Assembly: GCA_002840755.1 (NCBI GenBank)
Contig: PHBZ01000007.1
Coordinates: forward strand, 124,001 to 188,000
DNA: 64,000 nucleotides
Direction: 5' to 3'
From: Chloroflexi bacterium HGW-Chloroflexi-10
GTDB taxonomy: Bacteria; Chloroflexota; Anaerolineae; Anaerolineales; Anaerolineaceae
Shown: in pieces, positions 53,576 through 63,510 of the stretch
Numbering within the stretch: the stretch's first letter is position 1
Layout: every line of letters begins with the position of its first letter
Notes under the pieces: model-generated
Told to the model about the DNA's origin: nothing
Databases searched by the model: none
What the model saw: the letters and a program-made list of their open reading frames with translations, nothing else
Position numbers and translations under genes: made by a program

Positions 53576-55949
53576 CGTCCTATGGCGCAAGGCTCTGCGT
53601 GATTTGTGGCTGAATAAAACCCGTACTGCACTGGTAGTCTTAGCTATTGCGGTGGGTGTCTTTGGACTTGGGCTTGTGTTGGATTCCTATACGATCCTAA
53701 CAAGGGAAATGAACGAGAACTACCAGCGTACCAACCCGGCCTCTGCCACGCTGTATACAAGTCCGCTGGACGAGGCCACCGTGCAGTTTGTTGAAGATTT
53801 GCCGCAAATTGCCGAGGCTGAAGCTCGCCGCATGGTGGTTGGACGTATCCAGGTCGGACCGGATGAATGGTTGAACATCTGGTTGTTTGTGATCAACGAT
53901 TATGATCAGGTGCGGCTGGACCGATTTTCTCCAGACCAGGGTCAATATCCTCCTAAAACTGGTGAGATACTGCTCGAGCGCGCCGCATTGCGCCTGGTCG
54001 GTCTGAAGGTGGGCGACACCGCTACGGTCAAGATACCCGATGGTGCACCGGTTGACTTAAAAATGACAGGCGTTGTTCACGCTCCGGGGTTGCCCCCCGC
54101 CTGGATGGAGGGCTTCGCATACGGATTTATCACCCACGAGACTTTCACCGGATTGGGAGGAGTGCCTTATTTTGATGAGCTAAAGATCGCTGTGGCCGAG
54201 AGTCCACTCGACAGAATCGCCATCCGCAGCACTGCTTATGAAGTTAAAGAATGGCTGGAACAAAACGGCCAATCCGTTAGTCGAATCGAAATCCCCGAAC
54301 CTGGCAAACACCCGCATGCCAACCAAATGGCAACGTTGCTTTTCCTCCTGGAAGCGTTTGGGCTGCTGGCTTTGGGCTTGAGCGGTGTGCTGACTGCCAA
54401 CATGATTTCCGCCCTGCTGGCGCAGCAAATCCGGCAGATTGGAGTAATGAAAGCCGTGGGTGGGCGCGCTTACCAGGTGGCGGTGATCTATTTGGGCATG
54501 GTGCTGTTCTTAGGCCTGCTGGGATTGGCAGTGGGAATACCCCTGGCCATTCTGGCAGGGCGGGGATACGCCAGTTTTGCCGCCGGAATGTTGAATTTCA
54601 AAATCTTCAGCGATGCCATTCCTGGCTGGGCGTTTGCTCTACAGGCTGGGGTGGGGCTGCTCATCCCACTGACGGCCGCCGCTTTCCCCATCCTGCGTGG
54701 AAGCCGGGTCACGGTGCGTCAGGCTATAAACGATTATGGAATTGCCGATTCGCCAAGCACGAGATTATCCACCAAGGAGCAGCGGTTCGCCATCTTCTCA
54801 CGGCCTTTCCTGCTCTCATTACGCAATACTTTTCGCCGCCGAGCTCGCCTGGCGCTAACGCTGGTGACGCTGGCAACGGGTGGAGCAGGTTTCATCGTTG
54901 CCATGAATGTGCTGGCATCAATGGATTCGACTGTGGCTGCCAGATATGACGCTGCCCGCTACGATGTGCAGTTTTGGTTCAGTCATCCCTACCCGACAGC
55001 ACGCGTAGAGGAAATCATCCGCTCTGTGGAGGGGATAGCGGAAGCAGAAAGTTGGGGTGGAGCCAAGGTGGAACTGGTGTACCCCGACGGTACGCTGAGC
55101 AATCGCTACAATCTGGTCGCCCCGCCATCCACTACCCAATTGATGACTGAGCTTCCCGTCATTGCCGGACGCTGGCTGCAGCCAGATGACACGAATGCCC
55201 TGGTGATTAACCACGCCTTATTGTCGAAAGAACCTGGACTGGAGGTTGGCAGCCAGGTGACTCTGAGGATTGGAGAAGCCGAGCAGATCTGGCAGGTGGT
55301 GGGCGTAGTGCAGGAAATCATGTCCTTGCCGGCTGTCTACACTAACCAGGAGGCTTTTGTTGCGGCTACCGGCTTAAGCGAGCTAACGCAAAGCGTGGTG
55401 GTTGTCACAGAAAATCGCTCTTCTGAAACCATAGCTGAGATTACTCGCCGGATGGAAGGCGCTCTATCTACTGCTGGATTGGATGTGAGCGCCAGCCAGC
55501 AGTTAGCCCAGGTGCGCAAGGCAATCGAAGAACATTTACTTATTTTGGCATCGTTTCTGATTATGATGTCGGTGTTAGTACTGGCCGTCGGTGGGTTGGG
55601 GCTGGCCTCGACAATGAGCATCAACGTGCTGGAGCGCCAGCGCGAGATCGGCGTCCTGCGTGCGATTGGCGCATCTACCGCGGCGGTGCTGCGTATCATC
55701 GTGGTCGAGGGAATGATTATTGGCGGGTTGAGTTGGGGACTGGCGGTAATGCTGGCCTGGCCGATTAGTCGCTTTGTGAGCTATACCTTTGGCATGACGT
55801 TCTTCGAAGCCCCTCTTCAATTTGCAGTTTCGCCGCTGGGGATGGTTTTGTGGCTGGGCATCGCTTTGCTGCTGGCAGCTCTCGCTAGCCTGTACCCGGC
55901 CTGGAACGCTGCTCAAATGACTGTGCGCCAGACGCTGGCGTACGAATAA
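53562..55949 (+). CDS. ABC transporter permease with two FtsX/MacB domains
   Basis: 795 residues. An N-terminal helix ([19 protein letters not shown]) and a MacB periplasmic core-like domain are followed by an FtsX domain (about 270-410), a further helix and periplasmic domain, and a second FtsX domain (about 665-795, with [17 protein letters not shown]). This ten-helix layout is that of lipoprotein-, lipid- or peptide-handling permeases that work with LolD/MacB ATPases. The start ATG 53562 lies inside the ATPase gene, with GGGAGG upstream. The substrate is unknown; TetR control suggests response to a toxic compound. Confidence 0.92.
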   Translation: MPYVSVLWRKALRDLWLNKTRTALVVLAIAVGVFGLGLVLDSYTILTREMNENYQRTNPASATLYTSPLDEATVQFVEDLPQIAEAEARRMVVGRIQVGPDEWLNIWLFVINDYDQVRLDRFSPDQGQYPPKTGEILLERAALRLVGLKVGDTATVKIPDGAPVDLKMTGVVHAPGLPPAWMEGFAYGFITHETFTGLGGVPYFDELKIAVAESPLDRIAIRSTAYEVKEWLEQNGQSVSRIEIPEPGKHPHANQMATLLFLLEAFGLLALGLSGVLTANMISALLAQQIRQIGVMKAVGGRAYQVAVIYLGMVLFLGLLGLAVGIPLAILAGRGYASFAAGMLNFKIFSDAIPGWAFALQAGVGLLIPLTAAAFPILRGSRVTVRQAINDYGIADSPSTRLSTKEQRFAIFSRPFLLSLRNTFRRRARLALTLVTLATGGAGFIVAMNVLASMDSTVAARYDAARYDVQFWFSHPYPTARVEEIIRSVEGIAEAESWGGAKVELVYPDGTLSNRYNLVAPPSTTQLMTELPVIAGRWLQPDDTNALVINHALLSKEPGLEVGSQVTLRIGEAEQIWQVVGVVQEIMSLPAVYTNQEAFVAATGLSELTQSVVVVTENRSSETIAEITRRMEGALSTAGLDVSASQQLAQVRKAIEEHLLILASFLIMMSVLVLAVGGLGLASTMSINVLERQREIGVLRAIGASTAAVLRIIVVEGMIIGGLSWGLAVMLAWPISRFVSYTFGMTFFEAPLQFAVSPLGMVLWLGIALLLAALASLYPAWNAAQMTVRQTLAYE

Positions 55950-55994
55950 TCAACCACACTATTAATCATAAGGAATACAACAGGAGATACTAAG

Positions 55995-56120
55995 ATGAAT
56001 AAGAAGAAATGGATCATCACCGCTTTCATACTGATCATGCTGGTTCTAATCGCCGTTGGAATCTACCTCAGCGGCAGCTCCCTGGTGCAGATGCTTCAGG
56101 CTCATTTGGGGGGTTTATAA
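55995..56120 (+). CDS. 41-residue single-helix membrane peptide
   Basis: A short frame: MNKKKWIITAFILIMLVLIA, then a VGIYLSGSSLVQ segment, ending in GGL. It has three N-terminal lysines, one membrane helix and a short tail. AGGAG lies eight nt upstream, and its TAA overlaps the methyltransferase ATG (TAATG). The ribosome site and the stop/start overlap argue that it is translated, possibly as a small subunit of the ABC transporter. Confidence 0.65.
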   Translation: MNKKKWIITAFILIMLVLIAVGIYLSGSSLVQMLQAHLGGL

Positions 56121-56773
56121 TGTCTCAACCCCATTCACACACAACTCAGGCCAGGACCGAGGGGATCTTGATTCGTTGGGCATCCGCTTATGATTTCCTG
56201 ACCAACCTGTTAACCTTTGGGCAGACCAGGCGTCTGCGTGAGATGACGATCGATGTTTCATTACTCAAGCCAGGTGAGCGCCTCCTGGATGTGGGCTGCG
56301 GGACGGGAGGCGTGACCATCCCTGGTAAGCTGCGGGTTGGTTCTGGCGGCGAAGCGGCTGGTGTTGACCCTTCCCCTGAGATGATCGCCGTGGCGCAGCG
56401 TAAAGCCCAGCGCAAAGGCCTGCAGATCGATTTCCGCGTGGGTGTGATCGAAGCGCTGCCATTTCCAGATGCATCTTTCGATGTGGTCACGGCTAGCTTG
56501 ATGATCCATCACCTGCCGTCAGATGAATTACAGCGCAAAGGGTTTGCCGAAATCTTCCGTGTACTCAAGCCGGGCGGGTATCTGCTGATCGCGGACATGA
56601 TCCAACCTAAATCATCGGCTGGAATAGGATTTCTTCCGGCGTTGATACTGCATCATGGTAAAGTATCGGATGGGGCCGCCTGGCTGACGATGCTCAAACA
56701 GGCGGGATTCCGGCAATCTCTCGTTCTAGACCAGCACTTTTCCCTGATTGGGTTTATCCGCGCAACAAAATAA
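56120..56773 (+). CDS. SAM-dependent class I methyltransferase (UbiE-like)
   Basis: 217 residues. Motif I LLDVGCGTGG, acidic residue after GVDPSPEMIAVA, motif II/III DASFDVVTASLMIHHL and VLKPGGYLLIADMI are the SAM-binding motifs of UbiE/MenG-type enzymes. The C-terminus (LTMLKQAGFRQSLVLDQHFSLIGFI) is also typical. The ATG overlaps the stop of the 41-residue peptide, so it is part of the ABC operon. The target (lipid, quinone-like or antibiotic) is unknown; linkage with a TetR-controlled exporter suggests self-protection or modification of a small molecule (inference). Confidence 0.9.
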   Translation: MSQPHSHTTQARTEGILIRWASAYDFLTNLLTFGQTRRLREMTIDVSLLKPGERLLDVGCGTGGVTIPGKLRVGSGGEAAGVDPSPEMIAVAQRKAQRKGLQIDFRVGVIEALPFPDASFDVVTASLMIHHLPSDELQRKGFAEIFRVLKPGGYLLIADMIQPKSSAGIGFLPALILHHGKVSDGAAWLTMLKQAGFRQSLVLDQHFSLIGFIRATK

Positions 56774-56936
56774 CTACCTGGCGAAAAATCCGTGACAACG
56801 CAAACAAGTATTCATGGGAAATGATCCGCGAAGCTGCCAACAGGACCAAGAAACCCGAATCAGAGAAAATTGTTTCACCACGCAGGCGACGATAGGCATC
56901 ACTCAAACGCAACTCGCGCGGGATGGTGTGTACCGC
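56774..56936. other. junction DNA before the right repeat copy
   Basis: 163 nt between the methyltransferase and the duplicated GH53 fragment. One plus-strand frame out of phase with the methyltransferase (about 40 codons, containing TTWRKIRDNANKYSWEMIRE) has coding-like composition but no start or recognised homology. It may be a fragment of another gene. Confidence 0.3.
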
Positions 56937-57308
56937 ATCGCTCTGCGCTATCAAAAAGACATTATTCTCGTCGAAACAGCCTACCCGTTTACTCTTGAAA
57001 ATGACGATGCTACACAGAATATTTTTCCGTCTTCAGGCATCGATGCTTTTCCTGCCTTGCCAGTCGATGGTTACCCCGCCACTCCCGAGGGTCAAAAGAA
57101 AATGCTGGCGGATATCCTCAGCGTCATCCGGGCTGTACCGGAGAACCGCGGAATTGGATTCTTCTGGTGGGATGCTGCCTGGACAGCGGTGGAAGGCAAT
57201 GGTTGGGACACGGCAGACCCGACCTTAGGCAACAATTGGGAAAATCAGGCGTTGTTTGATTTTAACGATTGCCCATTGCCTGCCATGGATTTGTTCAAGG
57301 AAGCTTAA
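56937..57308 (+). pseudogene. 3' fragment of a GH53 galactanase gene
   Basis: Copy of the last 123 codons of the GH53 gene at 50171-51628, still in frame to its stop (ending MDLFKEA instead of MDLFKEP). It keeps the nucleophile segment IILVETAYPF but lacks the N-terminal module, most of the barrel and the acid/base Glu, so it cannot be an active galactanase. An upstream ATG at 56814 extends the open frame by unrelated residues. Confidence 0.88.
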
Positions 57309-57361
57309 TCCCATCTGTTTCCCCCAAAAATGCCCCCTTCCCCGACATCAGGAAGGGGGCA
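56937..57361 (+). repeat. 425-bp direct repeat, right copy
   Basis: Matches 51257-51681 with about 15 mismatches, including the complete hairpin (57331-57361). The two copies bracket the P-type ATPase fragment and the TetR-ABC-methyltransferase cassette, about 5.3 kb. Confidence 0.92.
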
Positions 57362-57701
57362 AGATTCGTGCTCCGGTTCCGTCGGCCAAATCAAATTGCG
57401 GTTGGTTGTATCGCAACATTTCTCTGTTTATCTATTTCTGATCTTGGCTATTGCATCGACAACCTCAAGATCGTGAACAGATTTATGCTGATTTTATGGG
57501 GTTTTAATCGCCGTTTTACTGACCAGCGAGTTTCAATTGAGTATGCTGAGGAAGCTATGCTCAACCTTTTTTGGAACAGGCGTTTGTAGTGTTGTTTTTA
57601 GTAAAATTTCTGCCACACAGAACATCCTTGTCGTTCTTTACAAAAGTAGAGCGGAGCCCATTTTAAAAAATAATTGCATCCGTTTTCACCAGGAGGGTTC
57701 C
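57362..57701. other. upstream region of the large beta-helix gene
   Basis: 340 nt with no supportable gene. An open frame extends the beta-helix gene upstream to 57537 but shows no protein-like composition. The region should contain that gene's promoter, which I could not assign. AGGAGGG lies at 57691-57697. Confidence 0.35.
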
Positions 57702-60700
57702 ATGTCGCTCAAGTACACATCTTTCACAGTTCGTTTTTTCAGCGTGTTGATATTTCTCATCATGTTGGTTAGCCCTCAGAGCGTCACCCCGGTACATGCG
57801 GAAGGCGTATGTTATGTTAAGGAAGGTGCTGCCGGTGAGGGCAACGGATCCTCCTGGGGAAATGCCTACCCTAACCTGCAATCGGCATTGGGCAATCTGT
57901 CCTGTACCGAAATCTGGGTGGCGGCGGGAACCTATAAGCCGACTGGCGGTACTGACCGCGCCATCTCCTTTACCCTCAAAAACGGCGTAGCCATCTACGG
58001 TGGTTTTGCCGGTACAGAAAGCAGCCTGGACAATCGCGATTGGGAAAGCAACCCCACCATCCTGAGCGGAGACATTGAAGGAGATGACACCAATATAGAC
58101 GGCAACCATATCGCGGAAACCCCAGCCAATATTATGGGCGGCAACAGCTACCACGTCGTCTCCGGTGTCAACCTCACCGCCAGCGCCATACTGGATGGCT
58201 TTATCATCACTGCCGGGGCAACGAGACCCTCCTTCCCTAACGATTCCGGCGGCGGGATGCACCTGAATGAAAGCAGCCCCACTCTGACCAACATCACCTT
58301 CAGCGGTAACTCCGCTATAGCCGGCGGCGGGATGTTCCTGTTTACCAGCAGCCCGGCCTTAACCAACGTCACCTTTAGCGGCAACACCGCTTCCGTCGGC
58401 GGCGGGGTGTACCTGACCAACAGCAGCAGCCCGACCCTCATCAACGTCACCTTTAGCGGCAACACCGCTTCCGACTCCGGTGGCGGGATGTCCCTGAATG
58501 GCGGCAGCCCGACCTTGACGGGAGTCACCTTTAGTGGCAACACCGCTTCCGGCAATGGCGGCGGGATGTTCCTGAACAACAGCAGCCCTAGCCTGACCAA
58601 CATCACCTTCAGCGACAACACCGCACTCGGCGGTGGTGGGATGTATCTGCTTGAAAGCAGCCCAATCTTGACAAACGTCACCTTTAGCGGCAACAACGCT
58701 TCCGACTCCGGTGGCGGGATGTCCCTGACCGCCTACAGCAGCCCCACGCTGACGGGCGTCACCTTTAGTGATAACTCGGCTCCAATTGGTGGCGGGATGT
58801 TCCTGACTGCCAGCAGTCCAACCTTGACCGACATCACCTTCAGCGCAAACACTGCTTCCTCCTATGGTGGCGGGATGGCCCTGTACAACAGCAGCAGCCC
58901 GAACCTCACCAACGTCACCTTTAGCGGCAACAACGCCTCCGACTATGGCGGCGGGATGGTCCTGTCCTCTAGCAGCCCAACCCTGAAGGGCGTCACCTTT
59001 AACGGCAACAACGCTCTCGGCGGCGGCGGGGTGTACCTGACCAACAGCAGCCCGAAGCTGACTAATGTCACCTTCAGCGGCAACTCCGCTTCAGGCGGCG
59101 GTGGGGTGTACCTAGAAAGCAGTAGCAGCCCGACCCTCACCAACGTCACCTTTAGCGCCAACAACGCTTCCCTCTTAGGTGGAGGGATGTTCCTGGATAA
59201 CAGCAGCCCTAGCCTCCGTAACAGCATCCTGTGGGGCAACACGGCTCCAAATAATCCTTCCATCGGGCAAATGGACGAAAGTGAGGCAGCTATTTTCGAC
59301 AGCCTGGTCCAGGGAGTTGACAACGCCACTGATCCGCTCTTCGTACGCAATCCCTCGCCCGGTGTAGACGGAATCTGGAATGGCGTCAACGACGATTACG
59401 GCGACTTGCATCTGCAATTCGGCAGCCCCGCCATCGACCAGGGCAATAAGAATGTCATCAACCCGATCCTGCCCGCCACAGACCTGGACGGGCGCCAGCG
59501 CGTCTGGAACAACGCGGTTGACCTGGGCGCTTACGAAAACCATGCCATCATGTATGTCAAGGAAGGCGCAACCGGCGCGGGTGACGGATCCTCCTGGAGC
59601 GATGCCTTCCCCGAACTGCGCGACGCGCTGGCGGCTTCTCGTCCCGGTGACGAAATCTGGGTGGCAGCCGGATCTTACATGCCGACTGGTGATGCGGACC
59701 GCGCCATCTCCTTTACCCTCAAAAACGACATAGCCATCTACGGCGGTTTTGTCGGAGACGAAACCGAGCGCGGCGACCGCAATCCCGAGGAAAACTCCAC
59801 CATCCTGAGCGGCGATATTGGCACAGACAACAGTTACCACGTTGTCTCCGGTGTCAACCTCACCGCCAGTGCCGTGCTGGACGGCTTCACCATCACAGCT
59901 GGGAATGCGAATGGCGCTTCCCCCGATAACAATGGCGCCGGGATGGTCCTTGATAACAGCAGCCCGACCCTGACCAATATCAGCTTCAGCGGCAACTCCG
60001 CTGACTCCGGCGGCGGCGGGATGTTCCTGAACAACAGTAGCCCTAGCCTGACCAACATCACCTTCAGCGGCAACACCGCATTCGGCGGTGGTGGGATGTA
60101 CCTAGACACCAGCAGCCCGACCCTCACCAACGTCACCTTTAGCGCCAATACAGCTTCCACCAGTGGCGGCGGGATGGTCCTGTTCAGCAGCAGCCCAACC
60201 CTGGCGAACGTCTCCTTTAGTTATAATCAGGCGACCCATTATGGTGGCGCGATCTACAATAACTCAAGCAATCCGGGACTCACCAATATCACCATCAACA
60301 ACAACTCGCTCACGGGAACACATGCCTACGGGGGTGGAATATACAATGAAAACAGCAGTCCAACCCTGACCTACGTCACTTTCAGTGAGAACTTGGTCTC
60401 GGGATCCACCGCGAGTGGCGGTGGTGGGATGATCAACTGGAACAGCAGCCATCCAATTTTGACAAATGTGACCTTCACCGGTAACCAGGCCACCGGAACG
60501 GAAGCATACGGTGGCGGCTTGCTCAACGATGAGGGTAGCAATCCGACCCTGACCAACGTCACCTTCAGCAATAACTCGGCGACCAGCGGCGGCGGTGGGA
60601 TGACAAACAATGACGGCAGCAGCCCGACACTAACCAACGTCACCTTTAGCGACAACAACGCCAGCCTCGGCGGCGGGATGATCAATGGTTACAACAGTCC

Positions 60701-62378
60701 GAATCCAACGCTTCGGAATACGATTTTTTGGGGGAATACGGCGGATAGTGGCACTACAAGTCAGGAGCAGATTTACACAATAACCGGTACCCCTGATGTG
60801 AGCGACAGTGTCATTGAGGGGGGGTATTCTGGTGGTGTAAATATCATAACTACTAACCCCAATCTCGGCACACTCGGGAATTACGGCGGTGTTACCCAGA
60901 CCATCCCACTTCTGCCGGGTTCATCGGCAATTGACGCGGGCGATGGCGACACCTGCCCGCTCACGGACCAGCGCGGTAATTCACGTGTTGGAGGGTGTGA
61001 CATCGGGGCGTTTGAGTCGCAGGGATTCACCCTCAGCAGCCCAACCGGCACGAACCAAAGCGCAGTGATCAACACCGACTTTGCGACACCCCTCGGCTTA
61101 TCCGTCACGGCGAATGCGGCTGGTGAACCGGTGAACGGCGGCGTGGTCACCTTCACCTCTTCCTTAAGCAATGCCTGGAGAACGAACCCGGCAACTTTCA
61201 CAGCGGAAATCGCCGGTGGAGTTGTCTCCGCGCCGGCCGCTGCGAATGGTTTTGCGGGAGGCCCCTATCAGGTCACCGCCAGCGCCACCGGCGTGGCATC
61301 CGGCGTCAATTTCAATTTGACGAATAACAAGGCTACCCCGGTGATCACCTGGAATGACCCGGCGGACATTGTTTACGGCACTCCCTTGAGCGTTACACAG
61401 CTCAACGCTGAAGCAGATGTTGCCGGCACCTTTACTTACACACCCGCCAGCGGCACCATCCTGGACGTGGGTGATGATCAAAATCTGCATGTAGAATTTA
61501 CGCCCGGTCAACCTGATAATAACAATAGCGTATCTTTCGACGTGGAAATTAATGTTTCGGCCAGGGAACTGGAAATCACCGGTATCGCAGCCAACAATAA
61601 GGTTTATGATGGCGCGGTAAGCGGCAATGGATATTCTGGCGGAACTCTGGTTGGCATCATCGGTACGAATGATGTCAGTCTGGATGGCGCCAGTGCTGTT
61701 CTCACGTTTGATGATCCGAATGTAGGGAATGGAATTGGGGTTACCGCATCCGGCTTTGGTTTGGAAGGAGAAGATGCAGGCAACTACACCCTGGCGCAGC
61801 CGGTCGGGTTGACGGCTGAAATTACAGCCATGCCGGTAACGATCACGCCGGATGCCGGGCAGAGTAAAGTCTTCGGTGCTGCCGACCCGGTCTTTACCTA
61901 TACCCACACGGAGCTGATTGGTTCGGACGTGATCACAGGTGCACTGGGCCGCGAAGCTGGTGATCTGCCGGGTAATTACATCTATACACTCGGCACGCTG
62001 ACGGCAGGCCTTAACTACAGCCTGAGCCTGGCAGAAGAAGCTTTCAATATCACGGCTGTTACTGAAGCCGCGACGACGACGACCCTGACTGCCACTGCGA
62101 ATCCCGATAATTTTGGCGATTCGTGGATGCTGACAGCGACGGTCGCTTCGGACTCAGGCACCCCGTCGGGAAGCGTGACTTTCAAGTTGGGCACCCAAAC
62201 ACTGGGTACCGTCCCACTGTTAAACGGTGTGGCTAACTTTAATACAGGCCGGCTCCCAGGAGGCGTATATAGCTTCACCGCCGAGTTCGACGGCAGCGAC
62301 GATTACACCGCCAGCGTTTCAAATGCGCTCAATTTAAACGCAAAATATTATCTGATCTTTTCATTGATATTCAGATAG
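57702..62378 (+). CDS. giant secreted beta-helix and Ig-like repeat surface protein
   Basis: 1558 residues. The signal peptide ends near PVHAEG. Two related modules each begin with a YVKEGA-type segment (residues about 36 and 617) and end with a choice-of-anchor Q-like motif (VDLGAYE; CDIGAFE). Between them are many beta-helix repeats of about 20-25 residues with the pattern SSPTLTNVTFSGN-AS-GGGM, as in Pmp/adhesin beta-helices. From about 1107 on are Ig-like domains: a Big-type domain, MBG/YDG-like domains (NKVYDGAVSGNGY; SKVFGAADPVFTYTH) and a last Big-type domain. It ends YYLIFSLIFR without an LPXTG or autotransporter domain. It is likely an adhesin or glycan-binding surface protein. ATG 57702 follows AGGAGGG. 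Confidence 0.88.
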   Translation: MSLKYTSFTVRFFSVLIFLIMLVSPQSVTPVHAEGVCYVKEGAAGEGNGSSWGNAYPNLQSALGNLSCTEIWVAAGTYKPTGGTDRAISFTLKNGVAIYGGFAGTESSLDNRDWESNPTILSGDIEGDDTNIDGNHIAETPANIMGGNSYHVVSGVNLTASAILDGFIITAGATRPSFPNDSGGGMHLNESSPTLTNITFSGNSAIAGGGMFLFTSSPALTNVTFSGNTASVGGGVYLTNSSSPTLINVTFSGNTASDSGGGMSLNGGSPTLTGVTFSGNTASGNGGGMFLNNSSPSLTNITFSDNTALGGGGMYLLESSPILTNVTFSGNNASDSGGGMSLTAYSSPTLTGVTFSDNSAPIGGGMFLTASSPTLTDITFSANTASSYGGGMALYNSSSPNLTNVTFSGNNASDYGGGMVLSSSSPTLKGVTFNGNNALGGGGVYLTNSSPKLTNVTFSGNSASGGGGVYLESSSSPTLTNVTFSANNASLLGGGMFLDNSSPSLRNSILWGNTAPNNPSIGQMDESEAAIFDSLVQGVDNATDPLFVRNPSPGVDGIWNGVNDDYGDLHLQFGSPAIDQGNKNVINPILPATDLDGRQRVWNNAVDLGAYENHAIMYVKEGATGAGDGSSWSDAFPELRDALAASRPGDEIWVAAGSYMPTGDADRAISFTLKNDIAIYGGFVGDETERGDRNPEENSTILSGDIGTDNSYHVVSGVNLTASAVLDGFTITAGNANGASPDNNGAGMVLDNSSPTLTNISFSGNSADSGGGGMFLNNSSPSLTNITFSGNTAFGGGGMYLDTSSPTLTNVTFSANTASTSGGGMVLFSSSPTLANVSFSYNQATHYGGAIYNNSSNPGLTNITINNNSLTGTHAYGGGIYNENSSPTLTYVTFSENLVSGSTASGGGGMINWNSSHPILTNVTFTGNQATGTEAYGGGLLNDEGSNPTLTNVTFSNNSATSGGGGMTNNDGSSPTLTNVTFSDNNASLGGGMINGYNSPNPTLRNTIFWGNTADSGTTSQEQIYTITGTPDVSDSVIEGGYSGGVNIITTNPNLGTLGNYGGVTQTIPLLPGSSAIDAGDGDTCPLTDQRGNSRVGGCDIGAFESQGFTLSSPTGTNQSAVINTDFATPLGLSVTANAAGEPVNGGVVTFTSSLSNAWRTNPATFTAEIAGGVVSAPAAANGFAGGPYQVTASATGVASGVNFNLTNNKATPVITWNDPADIVYGTPLSVTQLNAEADVAGTFTYTPASGTILDVGDDQNLHVEFTPGQPDNNNSVSFDVEINVSARELEITGIAANNKVYDGAVSGNGYSGGTLVGIIGTNDVSLDGASAVLTFDDPNVGNGIGVTASGFGLEGEDAGNYTLAQPVGLTAEITAMPVTITPDAGQSKVFGAADPVFTYTHTELIGSDVITGALGREAGDLPGNYIYTLGTLTAGLNYSLSLAEEAFNITAVTEAATTTTLTATANPDNFGDSWMLTATVASDSGTPSGSVTFKLGTQTLGTVPLLNGVANFNTGRLPGGVYSFTAEFDGSDDYTASVSNALNLNAKYYLIFSLIFR
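58252..60691 (+). repeat. degenerate tandem coding repeats
   Basis: About 60-75 bp units encoding the beta-helix rungs recur throughout, in two clusters (about 58252-59215 and 59938-60691). Units such as ACCTTTAGCGGCAACA and GGCGGGATG recur almost unchanged. The DNA similarity can drive recombination or assembly collapse. Confidence 0.7.
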
Positions 62379-62433
62379 GATTAATATTTCAACGCAATAT
62401 CTGGCAGAGAGGAAGCAAGTAGAGCTAGTTTGG

Positions 62434-63390
62434 TTATTGTTCTTTCTCCAGGCGGGCTGCTGTAAAACGATCTGTAATTAGTATGTTTACCAAATGCCCA
62501 CGCAGAGCCCCCAATATGCCTGAATACTTTCTTGAACCACCGGCCACCCCAATCGCGCGATTTACTTTTGTCAACTGCATTAAATCCATCGAGATGACCC
62601 TTTTATCCATACCGGTATCTACTAAATTTCCGTTTATATCATAAAAGTGAAGCAGAACATCTCCAACAGCTTTCCCTTTATGCAGCATGTCCATATCAAC
62701 TGCCGAGAAAATATTGCCGCTTTCAGCTAATAACGGAGAAGGATCCAAAGCTCCTATTCCAACTAATGCTGTTGTGACTTGATCGAATAAACTTAAAGCG
62801 TGTTTAGTGACTTCATCTCCCAAAAGAATGTTACGTGCTTCTTCAGTGGCAAGAACCCCGGGAACCGGCAAATAAATGACTTCACCATTAACCAGTTGTG
62901 CTAATCGTGAAGTCAGACGAGTGGCATGCGCTTCAACCGAGGGATTTCCTACTCCCCCTAATATTTGAACTACTTTTATACCAGCTTTTCGGGGTAAAGG
63001 ACGAAGAGCATCCACCAGCGCTAAAAGCGTTGCGCTCCAGGATGAAATTCCGATTACTTCATTGGGGCGAATGGAAGATTCAAGATAATACGCTGCGGCT
63101 GAACCCAGGTCTCTCTGGATCAATTTTTCATCATCGTCCAGGCTGTCAACAACGATAGCATCCCGCAGATTAAACTTCATCACTAACGCTTCTTCAAGTT
63201 CGGTGTAAACACCCTTTGGCATATTGATAGAAATGCGGATGATTCCTTCTTCTTTCGAGCGGCCAAGAAGACGTGAAACAGTAGTTTGAGATAAGCCAAG
63301 TTGGTCAGCTATTTCCGACTGCTTTTTGTCCATTTCATAGTACAGGCGGGCTACTCGTGCAATCATTCGAAGTTCATCGATTTTTGTCAT
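62434..63390 (-). CDS. SorC/DeoR-type sugar-binding transcriptional regulator
   Basis: 318 residues. N-terminal helix-turn-helix IARLYYEMDKKQSEIADQLG-like segment (residues about 10-35) followed by SQTTVSRLLGRSKEEGII. The C-terminal sugar-phosphate sensing domain has IGISSWSATLLALVDAL, VVQILGGVGNP, and ALVGIGALDPSPLL. SorC-family proteins bind phosphorylated sugars and control sugar or polyol catabolism genes. It is divergent from the transketolase gene and probably controls it through the repeats at 63403-63510. Confidence 0.92.
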   Translation of the reverse strand: MTKIDELRMIARVARLYYEMDKKQSEIADQLGLSQTTVSRLLGRSKEEGIIRISINMPKGVYTELEEALVMKFNLRDAIVVDSLDDDEKLIQRDLGSAAAYYLESSIRPNEVIGISSWSATLLALVDALRPLPRKAGIKVVQILGGVGNPSVEAHATRLTSRLAQLVNGEVIYLPVPGVLATEEARNILLGDEVTKHALSLFDQVTTALVGIGALDPSPLLAESGNIFSAVDMDMLHKGKAVGDVLLHFYDINGNLVDTGMDKRVISMDLMQLTKVNRAIGVAGGSRKYSGILGALRGHLVNILITDRFTAARLEKEQ

Positions 63391-63402
63391 TTTAAGATCC
63401 TG

Positions 63403-63510
63403 TGAATAAAAATTTTGCTATGAATAAATATTCGTTTTTTATTGGTTAATTTAGTTTCGTATTGTATTATAGCATCTGTAGAATATATACCCAATCAGGA
63501 ATAAATATTC
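63403..63510. promoter_or_regulatory. repeated operator-like sites between the SorC regulator and transketolase
   Basis: The motif TGAATAAATATTC or a close variant occurs at 63403-63416 (weaker: TGAATAAAAATTTT), 63421-63434 and 63498-63510. The first two are 18 nt apart and the last abuts the transketolase ATG. The sites flank the promoter on both sides, as expected for a SorC-type oligomeric regulator that loops DNA. Confidence 0.55.
63443..63470 (+). promoter_or_regulatory. candidate promoter of the transketolase gene
   Basis: TTGGTT (63443-63448), a 16-nt spacer and TATTAT (63465-63470), 40 nt before the ATG and between the operator-like repeats. Confidence 0.4.

Noticed and set aside
56814..57308. 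164-codon frame as a functional galactanase
   Set aside because: It contains only the last part of the GH53 barrel, without the acid/base residue.
51629..57361. Transposon or integron carrying the ABC cassette
   Set aside because: No transposase, integrase or terminal inverted repeats were found; the bracketing repeats are copies of a host gene end.
58148..59840. Long open frames on the reverse strand under the beta-helix gene
   Set aside because: They follow the repeat units of the plus-strand gene, lack ribosome sites, and their repetitive sequence is the mirror of the rungs.
58252..60691. Array-like direct repeats resembling CRISPR
   Set aside because: Units are in frame with a protein-coding repeat, vary continuously and have no unique spacers; no cas genes nearby.
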